Part shown: positions 46,895 through 55,661 of the stretch, in pieces | Numbering within the stretch: the stretch's first letter is position 1 | How the letters are laid out: the number at the start of each line of letters is the position of its first letter | Assembly: GCF_004138105.1 (NCBI RefSeq) | Contig: NZ_RXHQ01000009.1 | Span: 1 to 64,000, forward strand | Source of the DNA: Xylanivirga thermophila | GTDB taxonomy: Bacteria > Bacillota > Clostridia > Caldicoprobacterales > Xylanivirgaceae | DNA length: 64,000 nucleotides | Reading direction: 5' to 3' | The notes under the pieces: model-generated | The model's database searches: none | The model's input: only the letters and a program-made list of their open reading frames with translations | Told to the model about the DNA's origin: nothing | Translations under genes and position numbers: made by a program

Positions 46895-47016
46895 CTTATA
46901 ATCTGCTTTTACTTTAAGGGAGTTTATTGCAGATTCGTTACATTTTATTAAAAAGGACCTGACAAGTATTCCCACGCGCGCTACAATTATAATAAAAAGA
47001 TAGGGAGTTGATTTTA

Positions 47017-47217
47017 GTGAAAAAGAGAATGAATATAATTTTAAATATGGTCATACCTACAGTGGCTGGATATGCAACATTTTTTCTACTTTTCTATTTG
47101 TATCAAAAACTACTTTTTGAATATAGATGGCTAGCAGTAATACCTCTTGCAATAGTAACAGGATATATGATAGTAGAGAATAGAAGAGAGTGGAAAGTGC
47201 TAACAAAACAGGGATAG
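47017..47217 (+). CDS. Small membrane protein
   Basis: A 66-residue protein from GTG 47017, nine bases after AGGGAG; a TTG at 47008 is too close to that site. Two hydrophobic segments (residues 6-28 and 35-52) with a basic tail. No family recognised. Confidence 0.6.
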   Translation: MKKRMNIILNMVIPTVAGYATFFLLFYLYQKLLFEYRWLAVIPLAIVTGYMIVENRREWKVLTKQG

Positions 47218-47276
47218 GGGAAACCTTATCTCTGTTTCGTTGAGGGGAGGATTAGTGAATTTATATAGAAGAACAA

Positions 47277-47316
47277 AATACACTCATATACAAAACATGA
47301 GTGTATTAGTTTTTAA
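47277..47316. terminator. Bidirectional terminator
   Basis: AATACACTCAT / ATGAGTGTATT perfect 11-base stem, T-rich on both outer sides; it also closes the minus-strand recombinase gene. Confidence 0.85.
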
Positions 47317-47321
47317 GATAT

Positions 47322-48218
47322 TTAATAATCTGCTATAGCATCAATGCTCTTTTCTAAATCTTCTTGCCTTACTTTGAGATAAATAGCGCTACTCTCAATA
47401 GATTCATGTCCAAGTAAATATTGAACGGTATTTATATCAGCATTTGCATTGGGGTTGTTTAGAAGTTGAATTGCAAAGTGATGTCTGAACATGTGGGGGT
47501 GAATTTTAATATTTGTGTCGTTTTCCCAACGCTTGAGTATCTTAAAAATACCTGAACGAGTGAAGGGCGCCTTTCTTTCGCTAAGTAGAAGATAATCAGA
47601 AGAGATGGATTTTTCATCTCTTACTTTTAAATAATCAGCAATAGCCTTTCTCGCATCTACATGGAGAGGGACATTCCTTTCTTTTTGATTTTTTCCGATA
47701 ACTCTCAGATTTCCTGACCTATCACCCATATTTATATCGGTAAGGCGGATATTGATTAATTCTGAGACCCTTATACCTGTTTTGGATAATAGTTCAAAAA
47801 TTGAAATCCACAATTCATTTTGACTTTTATACACATATCTTTTGATTTTCTTAAAGTCTGAGTTAGAAAAACTTTTTGGAGCGGTAGGCTTATTTACCCT
47901 TATTTTTTTAATGTTTTCAGCAGGGTTGTTTTTAGTAATGCCATTGCTTTGCAGAAAGAAGAAATATTCCTTCAGTGCTGCAATTTTATTATTTATAGTA
48001 GATGCTTTTTGGCGTTTGACATTAAGAAGATAATTTCTATAATCCTGTAAGTCCATCATAATTACATTTTCAGGAGTAAATTCTTCAGAATAGGATTCAA
48101 CGTAGTATCGTATGAAATATCTAATATTGGTGGTGTAAGTTGTTACTGTACCAGGTGATTTATCGTTTTTATTTAAATAATCTATAAAAGCATCCAAGTA
48201 ATATTCCTTTGTATCCAT
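47322..48218 (-). CDS. Tyrosine recombinase / integrase (XerC/D-like)
   Basis: A 298-residue tyrosine recombinase from the ATG at 48218, seven bases after AAAGGAG. Residues 1-95 are the SAM-like DNA-arm domain. The catalytic arginine is in TGIRVSEL, then HPHMFRHHFA carries the His-x-x-Arg pair, LLGHES the next histidine, and SSAIYLKV the nucleophile tyrosine. It could resolve multimers or integrate the element. Inverted TTTTGTGGA-type arms lie directly upstream of its start, a good candidate for its site. Confidence 0.9.
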   Translation of the reverse strand: MDTKEYYLDAFIDYLNKNDKSPGTVTTYTTNIRYFIRYYVESYSEEFTPENVIMMDLQDYRNYLLNVKRQKASTINNKIAALKEYFFFLQSNGITKNNPAENIKKIRVNKPTAPKSFSNSDFKKIKRYVYKSQNELWISIFELLSKTGIRVSELINIRLTDINMGDRSGNLRVIGKNQKERNVPLHVDARKAIADYLKVRDEKSISSDYLLLSERKAPFTRSGIFKILKRWENDTNIKIHPHMFRHHFAIQLLNNPNANADINTVQYLLGHESIESSAIYLKVRQEDLEKSIDAIADY

Positions 48219-48322
48219 GATTAAACTCCTTTCCATAACCTTTACCATGATTTTAAGAAGGTCTAATATAGATTTCAAGTTAATATGGCAGGTTGATTTA
48301 AGGGTTAAAAAGGAGACTAAAA

Positions 48323-48434
48323 GTTTTGTGGACAATTTTTAAGGGCTTATTACCCCTAATTGTTACAAAAGAGCATTAGATTTTTGCTATACTATCCACA
48401 AAACCCCAGTTTTGTTGACAAGTTTTGTTGAAAC
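48323..48434. repeat. Inverted and direct repeats next to the recombinase; candidate recombination site
   Basis: GTTTTGTGGA (48323-48332) faces TCCACAAAAC (48395-48404). The second arm meets GTTTTGTTGACAAG (from 48409) to form CCACAAA-N8-TTTGTTG, and GTTTTGTTGAAAC follows. Arms around a short core fit a Xer-type site. Confidence 0.55.
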
Positions 48435-48458
48435 TATATTTGTATTGTTGTTAGCAGG

Positions 48459-49280
48459 TTAATCAGATATTAAAGGATGGATTTCCTTATTATAGATTTC
48501 GGTAAGTTCTTTAATAATTCTTTTCTTCCTATATTGAACGGTCCTTTCCGTTACACCACAAATATAGGCGATTCTTTTTAAGGACCACCTATTGTCAGTA
48601 AAATCACCATAAGCAATACCGTGTTTCATGAGGTGGTTAACTATAATTAGAGTATCAATTTTATCCTTACCCTTTAAATAATCGTCTATCACCCTGCGAA
48701 TTATCATACGGGTTTCCTTCATAATATAGTTATTATCCATGTTATCGTCTCCTATGATAGGTCTATACTTAATATCTGAAAAATCTACAGGTATTGTACG
48801 GTTAAAAGATTTTATCGCCCTATCTAAATGTGCTTTGTGTTTAATGGCTATTTTTATGTAAGTTCCTAATTGGTCAAGGCCTTTTACCTTACTAACATCA
48901 AGTTTGTCTTTGAGAGTGTAAAATACATGGTAATAGGTTTCTTCAATAATTTCCTCAATGAAATTTTGTTCCTCAATTGATTTGCAAATATACCTATCAG
49001 TATTTTTGAAAAATGGGTAGATGCTGCATTCTTTTAGCCCCTTATAGACGGTTAAAAAGGTTTTAATAATACAATCTGGATTTTGCTCCTCTAAATCTGA
49101 AAGAAAGTCACTAAAACTTGAATATGATTCATATCCATTTTGCCTATAAAATCTATATACATTTTTTAAATGACTATCTGCAAAGTATCTGCTTTCAGAA
49201 GTTTGATGTTTACTTGGAGGTAGCACACGTATCAGTGCACCTTTGGAAAGATTGGTTTTGTTAATGTTTGATTCGTTCAT
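48459..49280 (-). CDS. Sigma-like / HTH regulator 2
   Basis: A 273-residue protein. The C-terminal 60 residues form a sigma region 4-like helix-turn-helix (RWSLKRIAYICGVTERTVQY then RKKRIIKEL). The middle has a helical region that could match sigma region 2 (EEIIEETYYHVFYTLKDKL). It precedes the tyrosine recombinase on the same strand and follows a primase gene, as in the 9511/10493 pair. GGAGATGCATTTTA precedes the ATG. Probably an activator of element genes. Confidence 0.62.
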   Translation of the reverse strand: MNESNINKTNLSKGALIRVLPPSKHQTSESRYFADSHLKNVYRFYRQNGYESYSSFSDFLSDLEEQNPDCIIKTFLTVYKGLKECSIYPFFKNTDRYICKSIEEQNFIEEIIEETYYHVFYTLKDKLDVSKVKGLDQLGTYIKIAIKHKAHLDRAIKSFNRTIPVDFSDIKYRPIIGDDNMDNNYIMKETRMIIRRVIDDYLKGKDKIDTLIIVNHLMKHGIAYGDFTDNRWSLKRIAYICGVTERTVQYRKKRIIKELTEIYNKEIHPLISD

Positions 49281-49528
49281 TAAAATGCATCTCCTTTACA
49301 TCGAAGTTGATGCATTTTAATAAGGATTTCTTTTCTTTTCAAATTATTGCCTAACTTTTTTGTTAAAAAATTAAAAATGCTCGAATAAGTACTTTGCTAC
49401 TTAAGCCCTATTATATAAAGAATTATTGCTTTCTGTTTCGAATAAAAATGCGAAAGGGTTATATATGGTTTTAAATTAATATATATCTTCAACGGGCAAC
49501 AAAAATAGGCGCAGGGATATTCCTACAC

Positions 49529-51274
49529 CTATAATGTAAATCTTTTACTACTAAATAACAGTTGCTTATCCAGCAGTAGCCCTAATTTAATCATGTCCAT
49601 AATGTAAATATTAAATGGTTTTCTGTTTTTTAAAACATCTACTATATAAGTACGGGTGCCCATATCTCCAGTAAAATCACCGAAGTCTTTTGTTCCGCTA
49701 GGATATTGAAGAAAAGTGATTTTATTAAAACCAGCATCAGTAAGTTTATTGTAGGCCTTAATATTTCCTTCAACCCCTGAATAGTCTTGGTCATAACCGA
49801 GAATTATTTCTGCACCAGGGAAGTATTCTTTTAGGAGTTCTATTTGTTCATCCGATAAACTACAGCCCATACTGCTTACCACTGCTGTAGAATTAAGATT
49901 ATAGGAATAAAGTTTTACCGCATCCTTTAATCCTTCTACAATAATAACCCTTGTAGTTTCTTTATGATTTTTCTCGACATATCTATTAAGGAGATAGAGG
50001 TGTTCTGATTTATTGAAACCACAACTATTGAGCAACTTATTGTTTATTTTTTTCCATATTTGGGCACTGTATTTGTCTTCCAGAGTAGGTTCAGGATATA
50101 ATCTGGCATCTGAATACCTTTCATATAGAGATATTTTAGTGACCGCTCCCCAATAAACTTTAAACAGGCAATCTTCCTTTAGGAATTCTGAACGGCTGTT
50201 ATCATCATCAATAATACTTCTCGCCTGAATACCAACAAGTTCTCCAGTAGCAGAATAGACAGGAAAGCATATTCGGTACCGCATTGAATTAGTTTGGTAG
50301 TCTTTTGTAATATTTTCCCCAAGATAGAAGATATCCAATTCTTCCAGCACATCTTTTTTAAAACCTTTTTCCAAAAGATAGTCGTACTTTTTGATGCCGT
50401 TTCTCATAAGGATATGATTTTTAATATTAATATATTTTTTCTCTTTATTTTCTTTTTTAATAATCTCATCTAATTCTTTTTTTAGTTCAGAAACTTCCGT
50501 ATTCAAATCTGCTGTGGTTTCTTCGCTAAGAGATGCTTTAATTAGTTTTTCTAATTCCTCTACCCTTGTCCTTATGCTTTTCTTCCTACCGATGTTTTTT
50601 ACTATGCCTGTTTGGAGTTTTTCAATTTTAGGTAGGTTGTCCTTATAGTTATTTATTGCAACATCATAAATGGTGTTAATGATATCGGGGTATCTCTGTT
50701 TATGAGTAATTTGGATTAAGCCAATCACGTCAAGATTATTTGAAAAATTAGCCTTGCATTTGTCTTTATAACACCCAACCTGCATGTTATCAGGGTTTAC
50801 ATAGAAACTGTCATGACTACATAGGGGGCAGTTAGTTATAATAAATTCAGTTTCATATTCACTGCTACCTCTACTTGCCTGCTTAATTTTATAGCCGTTA
50901 GTTATAAAATGGAAGTGGTTTAAAATAAGCAGCATCCTATTTAAGTTTATTGATTTTTTTATAAATCCAGCCTTAAAAGGTACAATATATAGGTTTAGGG
51001 CATAGTTTAGGATGTCTTGAAGGGTAATATCATTATTTTGTAGTTTTTTTACCTGTATATAAAGTTCCTTCTCCAACAAAAATTCCTGATTATGATAATT
51101 TTTAATTAGATTATAATGTTTTAAGTACTTCATATTTCCATACTTTATGAAGTGGTCTACAGCATAAGGAAGAATAGAGGTTATGGTAAATTTTGTACTA
51201 AAATGCTCATTATAAAGTTTTAGCATGTCTTCATAGACTTCCTTGGTTTTTAAGTTTAATCTAAAGGTAAACAT
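49529..51274 (-). CDS. Second DnaG-like primase (zinc finger + Toprim)
   Basis: A 581-residue protein from ATG 51274. The N-terminal 130 residues are helical. A zinc finger (CPLCSHDSFYV, then CYKDKC near residue 170) of the DnaG type follows, then a coiled coil near residues 225-290, and the Toprim domain with VIIVEGLKDAV and GYDQDYSG near 445-500. An upstream TTG overlaps the ribosome site GAAAGGG and is less likely. It differs strongly from the 10493 primase, so the region carries two separate priming genes. Confidence 0.83.
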   Translation of the reverse strand: MFTFRLNLKTKEVYEDMLKLYNEHFSTKFTITSILPYAVDHFIKYGNMKYLKHYNLIKNYHNQEFLLEKELYIQVKKLQNNDITLQDILNYALNLYIVPFKAGFIKKSINLNRMLLILNHFHFITNGYKIKQASRGSSEYETEFIITNCPLCSHDSFYVNPDNMQVGCYKDKCKANFSNNLDVIGLIQITHKQRYPDIINTIYDVAINNYKDNLPKIEKLQTGIVKNIGRKKSIRTRVEELEKLIKASLSEETTADLNTEVSELKKELDEIIKKENKEKKYINIKNHILMRNGIKKYDYLLEKGFKKDVLEELDIFYLGENITKDYQTNSMRYRICFPVYSATGELVGIQARSIIDDDNSRSEFLKEDCLFKVYWGAVTKISLYERYSDARLYPEPTLEDKYSAQIWKKINNKLLNSCGFNKSEHLYLLNRYVEKNHKETTRVIIVEGLKDAVKLYSYNLNSTAVVSSMGCSLSDEQIELLKEYFPGAEIILGYDQDYSGVEGNIKAYNKLTDAGFNKITFLQYPSGTKDFGDFTGDMGTRTYIVDVLKNRKPFNIYIMDMIKLGLLLDKQLLFSSKRFTL

Positions 51275-51697
51275 AGTATCCAACCCTTTCAAATAAATTT
51301 TGAAAGGATTTTAACTATAATAATGGCAATATGCAAATTATAATCTAAACTTTTTTATTATTTTAAATTTATTTTGTAGGCTTGTAAAATTGAGGTTTAT
51401 AGCAATTGCCCATCATGAGGAAAAGAGTTCTTGTTGCCCGTTTCAGATATATAGGGGTTATTATTCTAAAATACGTTATTTAATTAAATATAAATAAATT
51501 TTTATTTTATCAAGGTTAGGTGTATTAAATTTCATGGTATTGTAGTTAAAGATATATTTCCCGATTATGGTTCAAGTATATACGAATTAATCTCTCTATA
51601 TACTAATAGCCACTTCAAATGAAAAACACGAAAAGATTTTGAAAACTAAAATATTACATTTTTATTACATTATAAGAAAAAGGCCTAAATTCAGAAG

Positions 51698-51758
51698 ACA
51701 CCTAAAAACAGGTGTTATACTAAAAATAGTTAGGTTAAAAAACAGTGGCCGCTGTTTT
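51698..51758 (+). promoter_or_regulatory. Two hairpins upstream of the 51791 gene
   Basis: ACACCT (51698-51703) / AGGTGT (51710-51715) and AAAACAG / CTGTTTT (51738-51757) around TGGCCG. The second ends about 20 bases before the ribosome site. Operator or leader structures; no T-run follows immediately. The gap 51275-51697 holds no other feature. Confidence 0.45.
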
Positions 51759-51790
51759 ATATAAAAATATTACAAAAGGAGAGATGAAAT

Positions 51791-52264
51791 ATGGTTAGCA
51801 AAGTTTATGAACTTTTTCCAAGATTAGTTTATTCAAACTCAAACATTAAAGAATGTGGTGGTTACTTCCAAAATAAAATTGAAAAAGATGAAGCATTAAC
51901 TCAGGAGGAATTAACCATTTCTTCATATCTGTTGAGTTATCTACCGACACAAACCAATTTGACAAAGAATGAACTCAAAAACTATTTCACTAAGGAAGAA
52001 GCATTAGTGCTAATTTCACTATTCACTGGCACATATTTATGTAATTTTTCGTCAGCCAAGGAAAAACTTATTACAGAAGTTAGAGCCGCCATTTACTATG
52101 AACATATAGATGAAACTTATAAGATTGATGGCAAAAAACTTATTAATAAGTTAGAAAATCTTACAGAATTTCAGGCATTTACGGTTCTAAGCATGATTGA
52201 GGAATCATTTTTTCTGGGGAAAATGTCTGATGAAGAAATGAAAAAAATATTTAATATTGATTAG
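51791..52264 (+). CDS. Unknown protein
   Basis: A 157-residue soluble, mostly helical protein (EEALVLISLFTGTYL, FQAFTVLSMIEESF). No family recognised. AAAGGAGAGATGAAAT precedes the ATG. Single gene with its own terminator, divergent from the second primase. Confidence 0.72.
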   Translation: MVSKVYELFPRLVYSNSNIKECGGYFQNKIEKDEALTQEELTISSYLLSYLPTQTNLTKNELKNYFTKEEALVLISLFTGTYLCNFSSAKEKLITEVRAAIYYEHIDETYKIDGKKLINKLENLTEFQAFTVLSMIEESFFLGKMSDEEMKKIFNID

Positions 52265-52296
52265 TTTACTGATACATCATTAGATGTTGTAGGAGT

Positions 52297-52340
52297 AAAA
52301 AGGCTTTAGTAGATAATCCAAGGTTACTGAAGCCTTTTTT
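52297..52340 (+). terminator. Terminator after the 51791 gene
   Basis: AAAAAGGCTT-t-AGTA / TACT-g-AAGCCTTTTTT, about 14 bases in the stem. Confidence 0.85.
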
Positions 52341-52398
52341 AGTAATAATAATCGATATGATTTAAGGGGTTGAATTTAGAAAAAATCACTCTAAAAAG

Positions 52399-52426
52399 TT
52401 GATTTTCAAGGTAATGTTTATATAAT
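52399..52426 (+). promoter_or_regulatory. Promoter of the 52461 gene
   Basis: TTGATT, 16 bases, TATAAT. AATCACTC (52384-52391) upstream and GAGTGATT (52450-52457) at the ribosome site form an inverted pair around it, possibly operator halves. Confidence 0.6.
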
Positions 52427-52460
52427 ACTTTCAAATAAAAACTGAATGGAGTGATTAATT

Positions 52461-52679
52461 ATGAAAGGTGTAACGATTTTTGGTAATTTTACTGTATTAG
52501 AGACTTTTATGTTTAAGGGTGTCCAAGTTGATAAAGGTTTCGATGAGCGGCTGGATATATTTTATAGAATAAATCTTTGTATAGAAAATAGTGAAGACGA
52601 TATTAACGATGCATTTATTGATTGCTACTACAGAAATATTGCTGATTTGAAGGAGGACTTAGTGAATTATATTGGATAA
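52461..52679 (+). CDS. Small acidic protein, unknown
   Basis: 72 residues, acidic, with no motif recognised (LCIENSEDDINDAFIDCYYR). GGAGTG precedes the ATG and a clear promoter stands upstream. The 52680-52892 stretch after it has no convincing gene. Confidence 0.6.
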   Translation: MKGVTIFGNFTVLETFMFKGVQVDKGFDERLDIFYRINLCIENSEDDINDAFIDCYYRNIADLKEDLVNYIG

Positions 52680-52892
52680 ATTGAACATAGATGTTAGTGC
52701 TGATGAAAGCGATTATACCAGATGTGAATGGTGATATTCAGTGGATACCAGTAGATAAAATAGATGCATATTCTAATGAATGCTATTTTATTGTAGAATC
52801 TATAAAGGTTCTGAAGTTTAGGATGATTGTATCGTTTATGTATATTTTTAGTGTGAGAATCATTAATTTGTTAATTTGGAGGGAGCATAATT

Positions 52893-53705
52893 ATGGTGGC
52901 TTGGTTATCTAAAAATATATTTTGGATAAAAGATATATTTTGGATTGTGTTTACTTTAGTAGCAACAATTGTAAGTATAAAAACATACATAAGAGCAAAA
53001 GCAACAATATTACAACCTTTAAGGACAGAAGTTATTAAAAGGCAAACGGATTTGCTTGTAGAATTGCTATCTTTTCTTTTAGATAAGCAAAAAGATTTTT
53101 TTAGAAAGATTGATTACCTTGGATTGGTTAATGCGAATGTTTTTTTATCAATGAGAGATTATGGTTATCTGTTAAATGATAATAAAATTTATAATGAAAT
53201 TGATAAACATATAGTTGGATTTATGATTTTAAAGAATGAGGGACAATTGGATAATGTAGAACTTCCGCAAAGTATCAACATTGAAAGAGAAAAAGAAGAT
53301 AATCTAAAAAATGAACAACATGAAAGAGGTAAGGGGAAATTATTATTGGCTCGTGAAGGAAAGGTTGATTTAGAATGTCTTTATTTAACGAATCAGTATA
53401 AAGATACTATTCAAAAGATAAAAGAATTCCAATGTAATCCTTTTATGCCTGCAAGTATTCAAAGTGAATTATCTAAATTGCTAAAGGAAATTAGTTATAA
53501 TTTAACTGTCATACTTCCTCCTGAAATCGAAAAGTTTATAATACAAGTATCAAAAACACAATGTAGCCCAAACGCTCCTGCTAAAGTTAATTCTACTGCA
53601 ATTTATAACAATTTTCAAAGGAGAAGTATACATCATAAAGATACTATTCAAAATATTGTAAAAACTATACGAGAATATTTAATGGTTGATAAAAAGTGGA
53701 AATAA
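52893..53705 (+). CDS. Membrane-anchored protein, unknown
   Basis: 270 residues with one N-terminal hydrophobic segment (about 8-30: IFWIKDIFWIVFTLVATIVS) and a long, mainly helical soluble part. No family recognised. GGAGGGAGCATAATT precedes the ATG. Proteins of this type (one membrane anchor plus helical domain) occur in phage-defence effectors, but this is only a general likeness. Confidence 0.75.
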   Translation: MVAWLSKNIFWIKDIFWIVFTLVATIVSIKTYIRAKATILQPLRTEVIKRQTDLLVELLSFLLDKQKDFFRKIDYLGLVNANVFLSMRDYGYLLNDNKIYNEIDKHIVGFMILKNEGQLDNVELPQSINIEREKEDNLKNEQHERGKGKLLLAREGKVDLECLYLTNQYKDTIQKIKEFQCNPFMPASIQSELSKLLKEISYNLTVILPPEIEKFIIQVSKTQCSPNAPAKVNSTAIYNNFQRRSIHHKDTIQNIVKTIREYLMVDKKWK

Positions 53706-53961
53706 TAATTAGTATTATATATTAATTAAAGGTTATGACACAGTATTCTGGTTTTATGCCCCAAAGCAAATTAAAAAGATTGTATACTAATATGGTAACT
53801 ATTGCAAAATTGAATTTGTTTCAGTTATTCAGATTCATTGATAAGAAATATGGAATACGGTCATTTAACCGATTAGAAAACTTGAAAATACCTTGTAGCC
53901 CTTCTTATATTATATAGAGTTTAAGAAATAGGAATTTTATAATATAGGGAGGGCTTATACT

Positions 53962-54402
53962 ATGCATTTAAAACCAGAAGAAATTTATTCTAAGTTTAAT
54001 GAGGTAAATATTAAGATTAAGATTCCCAAGGGATTGTTATTATTATTGCTACGGCAGATAAATAGGCATCTAGAAGTTTTAAGATATGAAGAGGGAGTTA
54101 TAGATGACTTTGCAATCCATGAAAATATCGCCAATACAGAAATGATAATGACTAAAGTACTTATTTTAATGGCTGAACCGTACAATAGGAAGGAAATTTT
54201 ACTTGAACTAAATATAGCAGAATTTTTAGTTTTTAGGGAGTGTGTACACTTAAATTTACAATTAATGGGCATATACAATAAGAAATATGAGGACCTTGTA
54301 TGGCAAATAAAAAGTATATATTCTATGATTAGTAAAGAGGATATAAAGGAATATAGGGATTACATTAATAACTATCAAGAAAATAGGACTGCTTTGAATT
54401 GA
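53962..54402 (+). CDS. Unknown helical protein
   Basis: 146 residues, helical, with a hydrophobic patch GLLLLLLRQINRHLEVLRYE. No family recognised. GGGAGGGCTTATACT precedes the ATG. Followed by a terminator. Confidence 0.7.
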   Translation: MHLKPEEIYSKFNEVNIKIKIPKGLLLLLLRQINRHLEVLRYEEGVIDDFAIHENIANTEMIMTKVLILMAEPYNRKEILLELNIAEFLVFRECVHLNLQLMGIYNKKYEDLVWQIKSIYSMISKEDIKEYRDYINNYQENRTALN

Positions 54403-54413
54403 TATTGGTTTGG

Positions 54414-54446
54414 AATGTTGGCGATTTGTTCGCCAATATTTTTTTA
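54414..54446 (+). terminator. Terminator after the 53962 gene
   Basis: TTGGCGA (54418-54424) / TCGCCAA (54430-54436) then TATTTTTTT. Confidence 0.85.
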
Positions 54447-54565
54447 TAAGTTAGAATTAATACAATTGTAAAATAATCTTAATATTATTCTGCTTTTTTT
54501 GCAGTTCTAGAAAAATTTTGTGTTATGCTAAAAATAAATAAAGGAAAAAGTGAGGTATATACGAA

Positions 54566-55021
54566 ATGGAAAATAATATAGTGAGCCTAGACAATTTTAG
54601 ATTAAAAAAGATTGAACAAAAGCATAAATCCACCCGTGGTTTTCATCTTAAAGAAAGAAAAAAGAAATTATATCTTACTGAAAAAGAAGTAGAGATTTTA
54701 TTAGATTTCCTCGATGAAGATATAGGCTATGCAAACGAAGAAGAGGAAATGTTTATAAAACAGAATGAATGGAAGATAGTGGAGAATTGCAGAAAAGATA
54801 GACAGGATTGTGAAAGAATTAAAAAGATAATAAAGGATAATATAGAAACCTACGAAGATTATGTTATGTTAGAACGTGATGACATAAGTTTTCTTGATTT
54901 AGAAATACACATACGTAATTCTAGCACAGATAAGGAAGAAGAAGAAAGAAATTTTAAAAAATATGAAACAATAATGAAAAAATTCGATGAAAAATTAATA
55001 GATAAAAGACCCATTATATGA
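54566..55021 (+). CDS. Charged protein, unknown
   Basis: 151 residues, highly charged and helical (LKERKKKLYLTEKEVEILLD, EEEERNFKKYETIMKKFDEK). No family recognised. GTGAGG lies about 12 bases before the ATG. Converges on the small minus-strand membrane gene across a shared terminator. Confidence 0.68.
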   Translation: MENNIVSLDNFRLKKIEQKHKSTRGFHLKERKKKLYLTEKEVEILLDFLDEDIGYANEEEEMFIKQNEWKIVENCRKDRQDCERIKKIIKDNIETYEDYVMLERDDISFLDLEIHIRNSSTDKEEEERNFKKYETIMKKFDEKLIDKRPII

Positions 55022-55104
55022 ATTCATAGGGGTAAGGGAGCAAAGAGTTTAGGATTATACCAGAAATTGCATTATGAAAGGCTACACTCTCCATTAAATA
55101 TGGG

Positions 55105-55142
55105 AAAAGGCATTAGGGGATTATGTCCTGCTAATGCCTTTT
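55105..55142. terminator. Bidirectional terminator
   Basis: AAAAGGCATTAG (55105-55116) / CTAATGCCTTTT (55131-55142), perfect 12-base arms. Confidence 0.85.
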
Positions 55143-55148
55143 GGCTTA

Positions 55149-55337
55149 TTACTCTTTATTTTTTGTGTATATGGTTTCTATCTTAATAGTAAAGGACAAA
55201 AGTATAATAAATGAGATGCCTGCCAGTAGACCGAGAATAAAACGTATGATAATGTTCTGTACGACAATAGAAAAAGGAATTAAAAATATATTTCCAAGTA
55301 TAACTAGTTTTACAGTCCTGAAAACACTAGATTTCAT
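55149..55337 (-). CDS. Small membrane protein (two segments)
   Basis: 62 residues with two long hydrophobic segments (about 10-28 and 31-52) and a charged end. AAGGAGGTATTCA before the ATG on the minus strand supports this strand over the overlapping plus-strand frame. No family recognised. Confidence 0.65.
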   Translation of the reverse strand: MKSSVFRTVKLVILGNIFLIPFSIVVQNIIIRFILGLLAGISFIILLSFTIKIETIYTKNKE

Positions 55338-55412
55338 TGAATACCTCCTTATGCATGTATTACATAGAATTTTACTTGGCCACTATACCTTATTTCAAAT
55401 TAAATTTTAGCA

Positions 55413-55537
55413 TTTAAAATAAAGTCGTTCCACGTTATAATAAGAGCAGGAAATAGGTTTATGGGAAATGGACTAAGTGCCATTGACACAGGCACCCTTA
55501 GTGGTGTTCGACTGATGTCAGTGGCATTTTCTTTTTT
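55413..55537 (+). ncRNA. Candidate short RNA or leader with double hairpin upstream of tnsA
   Basis: TTTAAA, 17 bases, TATAAT ends at 55441, so the RNA starts near 55448. It ends in GTGCCATTGACA (55477-55488) / TGTCAGTGGCAT (55516-55527) with GCACC / GGTGT inside, then TTTTCTTTTTT. This is where the transposase-proximal end of a Tn7-like element is expected, so the same repeats could be TnsB sites instead. Confidence 0.5.
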
Positions 55538-55661
55538 AAGAAATAGGGAAATTAGGGATAGGGGGACAGAAAAAGGGGATAAGGTTTTAGGTACAAGGTG
55601 GATAACCGTTATGATAATCCTTACTCCTTAACCCTAATCCCTATTAACGGGGGGTGTTCAA

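Noticed and set aside
46736-46975. 79-residue minus-strand frame
   Set aside because: Runs through the terminator hairpin of the surface cassette and has no ribosome site.
52691-52912. 73-residue frame between two small genes
   Set aside because: No ribosome site, overlaps the real start of the 52893 gene, and the sequence changes character midway. Possibly a decayed gene, not supported as active.
53735-53917. 60-residue frame
   Set aside because: No ribosome site and no recognisable pattern; short frames of this size are common in AT-rich DNA.
55141-55410. 89-residue plus-strand frame
   Set aside because: Lies opposite the minus-strand membrane gene that has a perfect AGGAGG site, so it is a shadow frame.
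55477-55527. Certain TnsB end repeats
   Set aside because: The inverted pair followed by TTTTCTTTTTT is explained equally well as a terminator; no array of 20-22 base repeats was found to prove an end.
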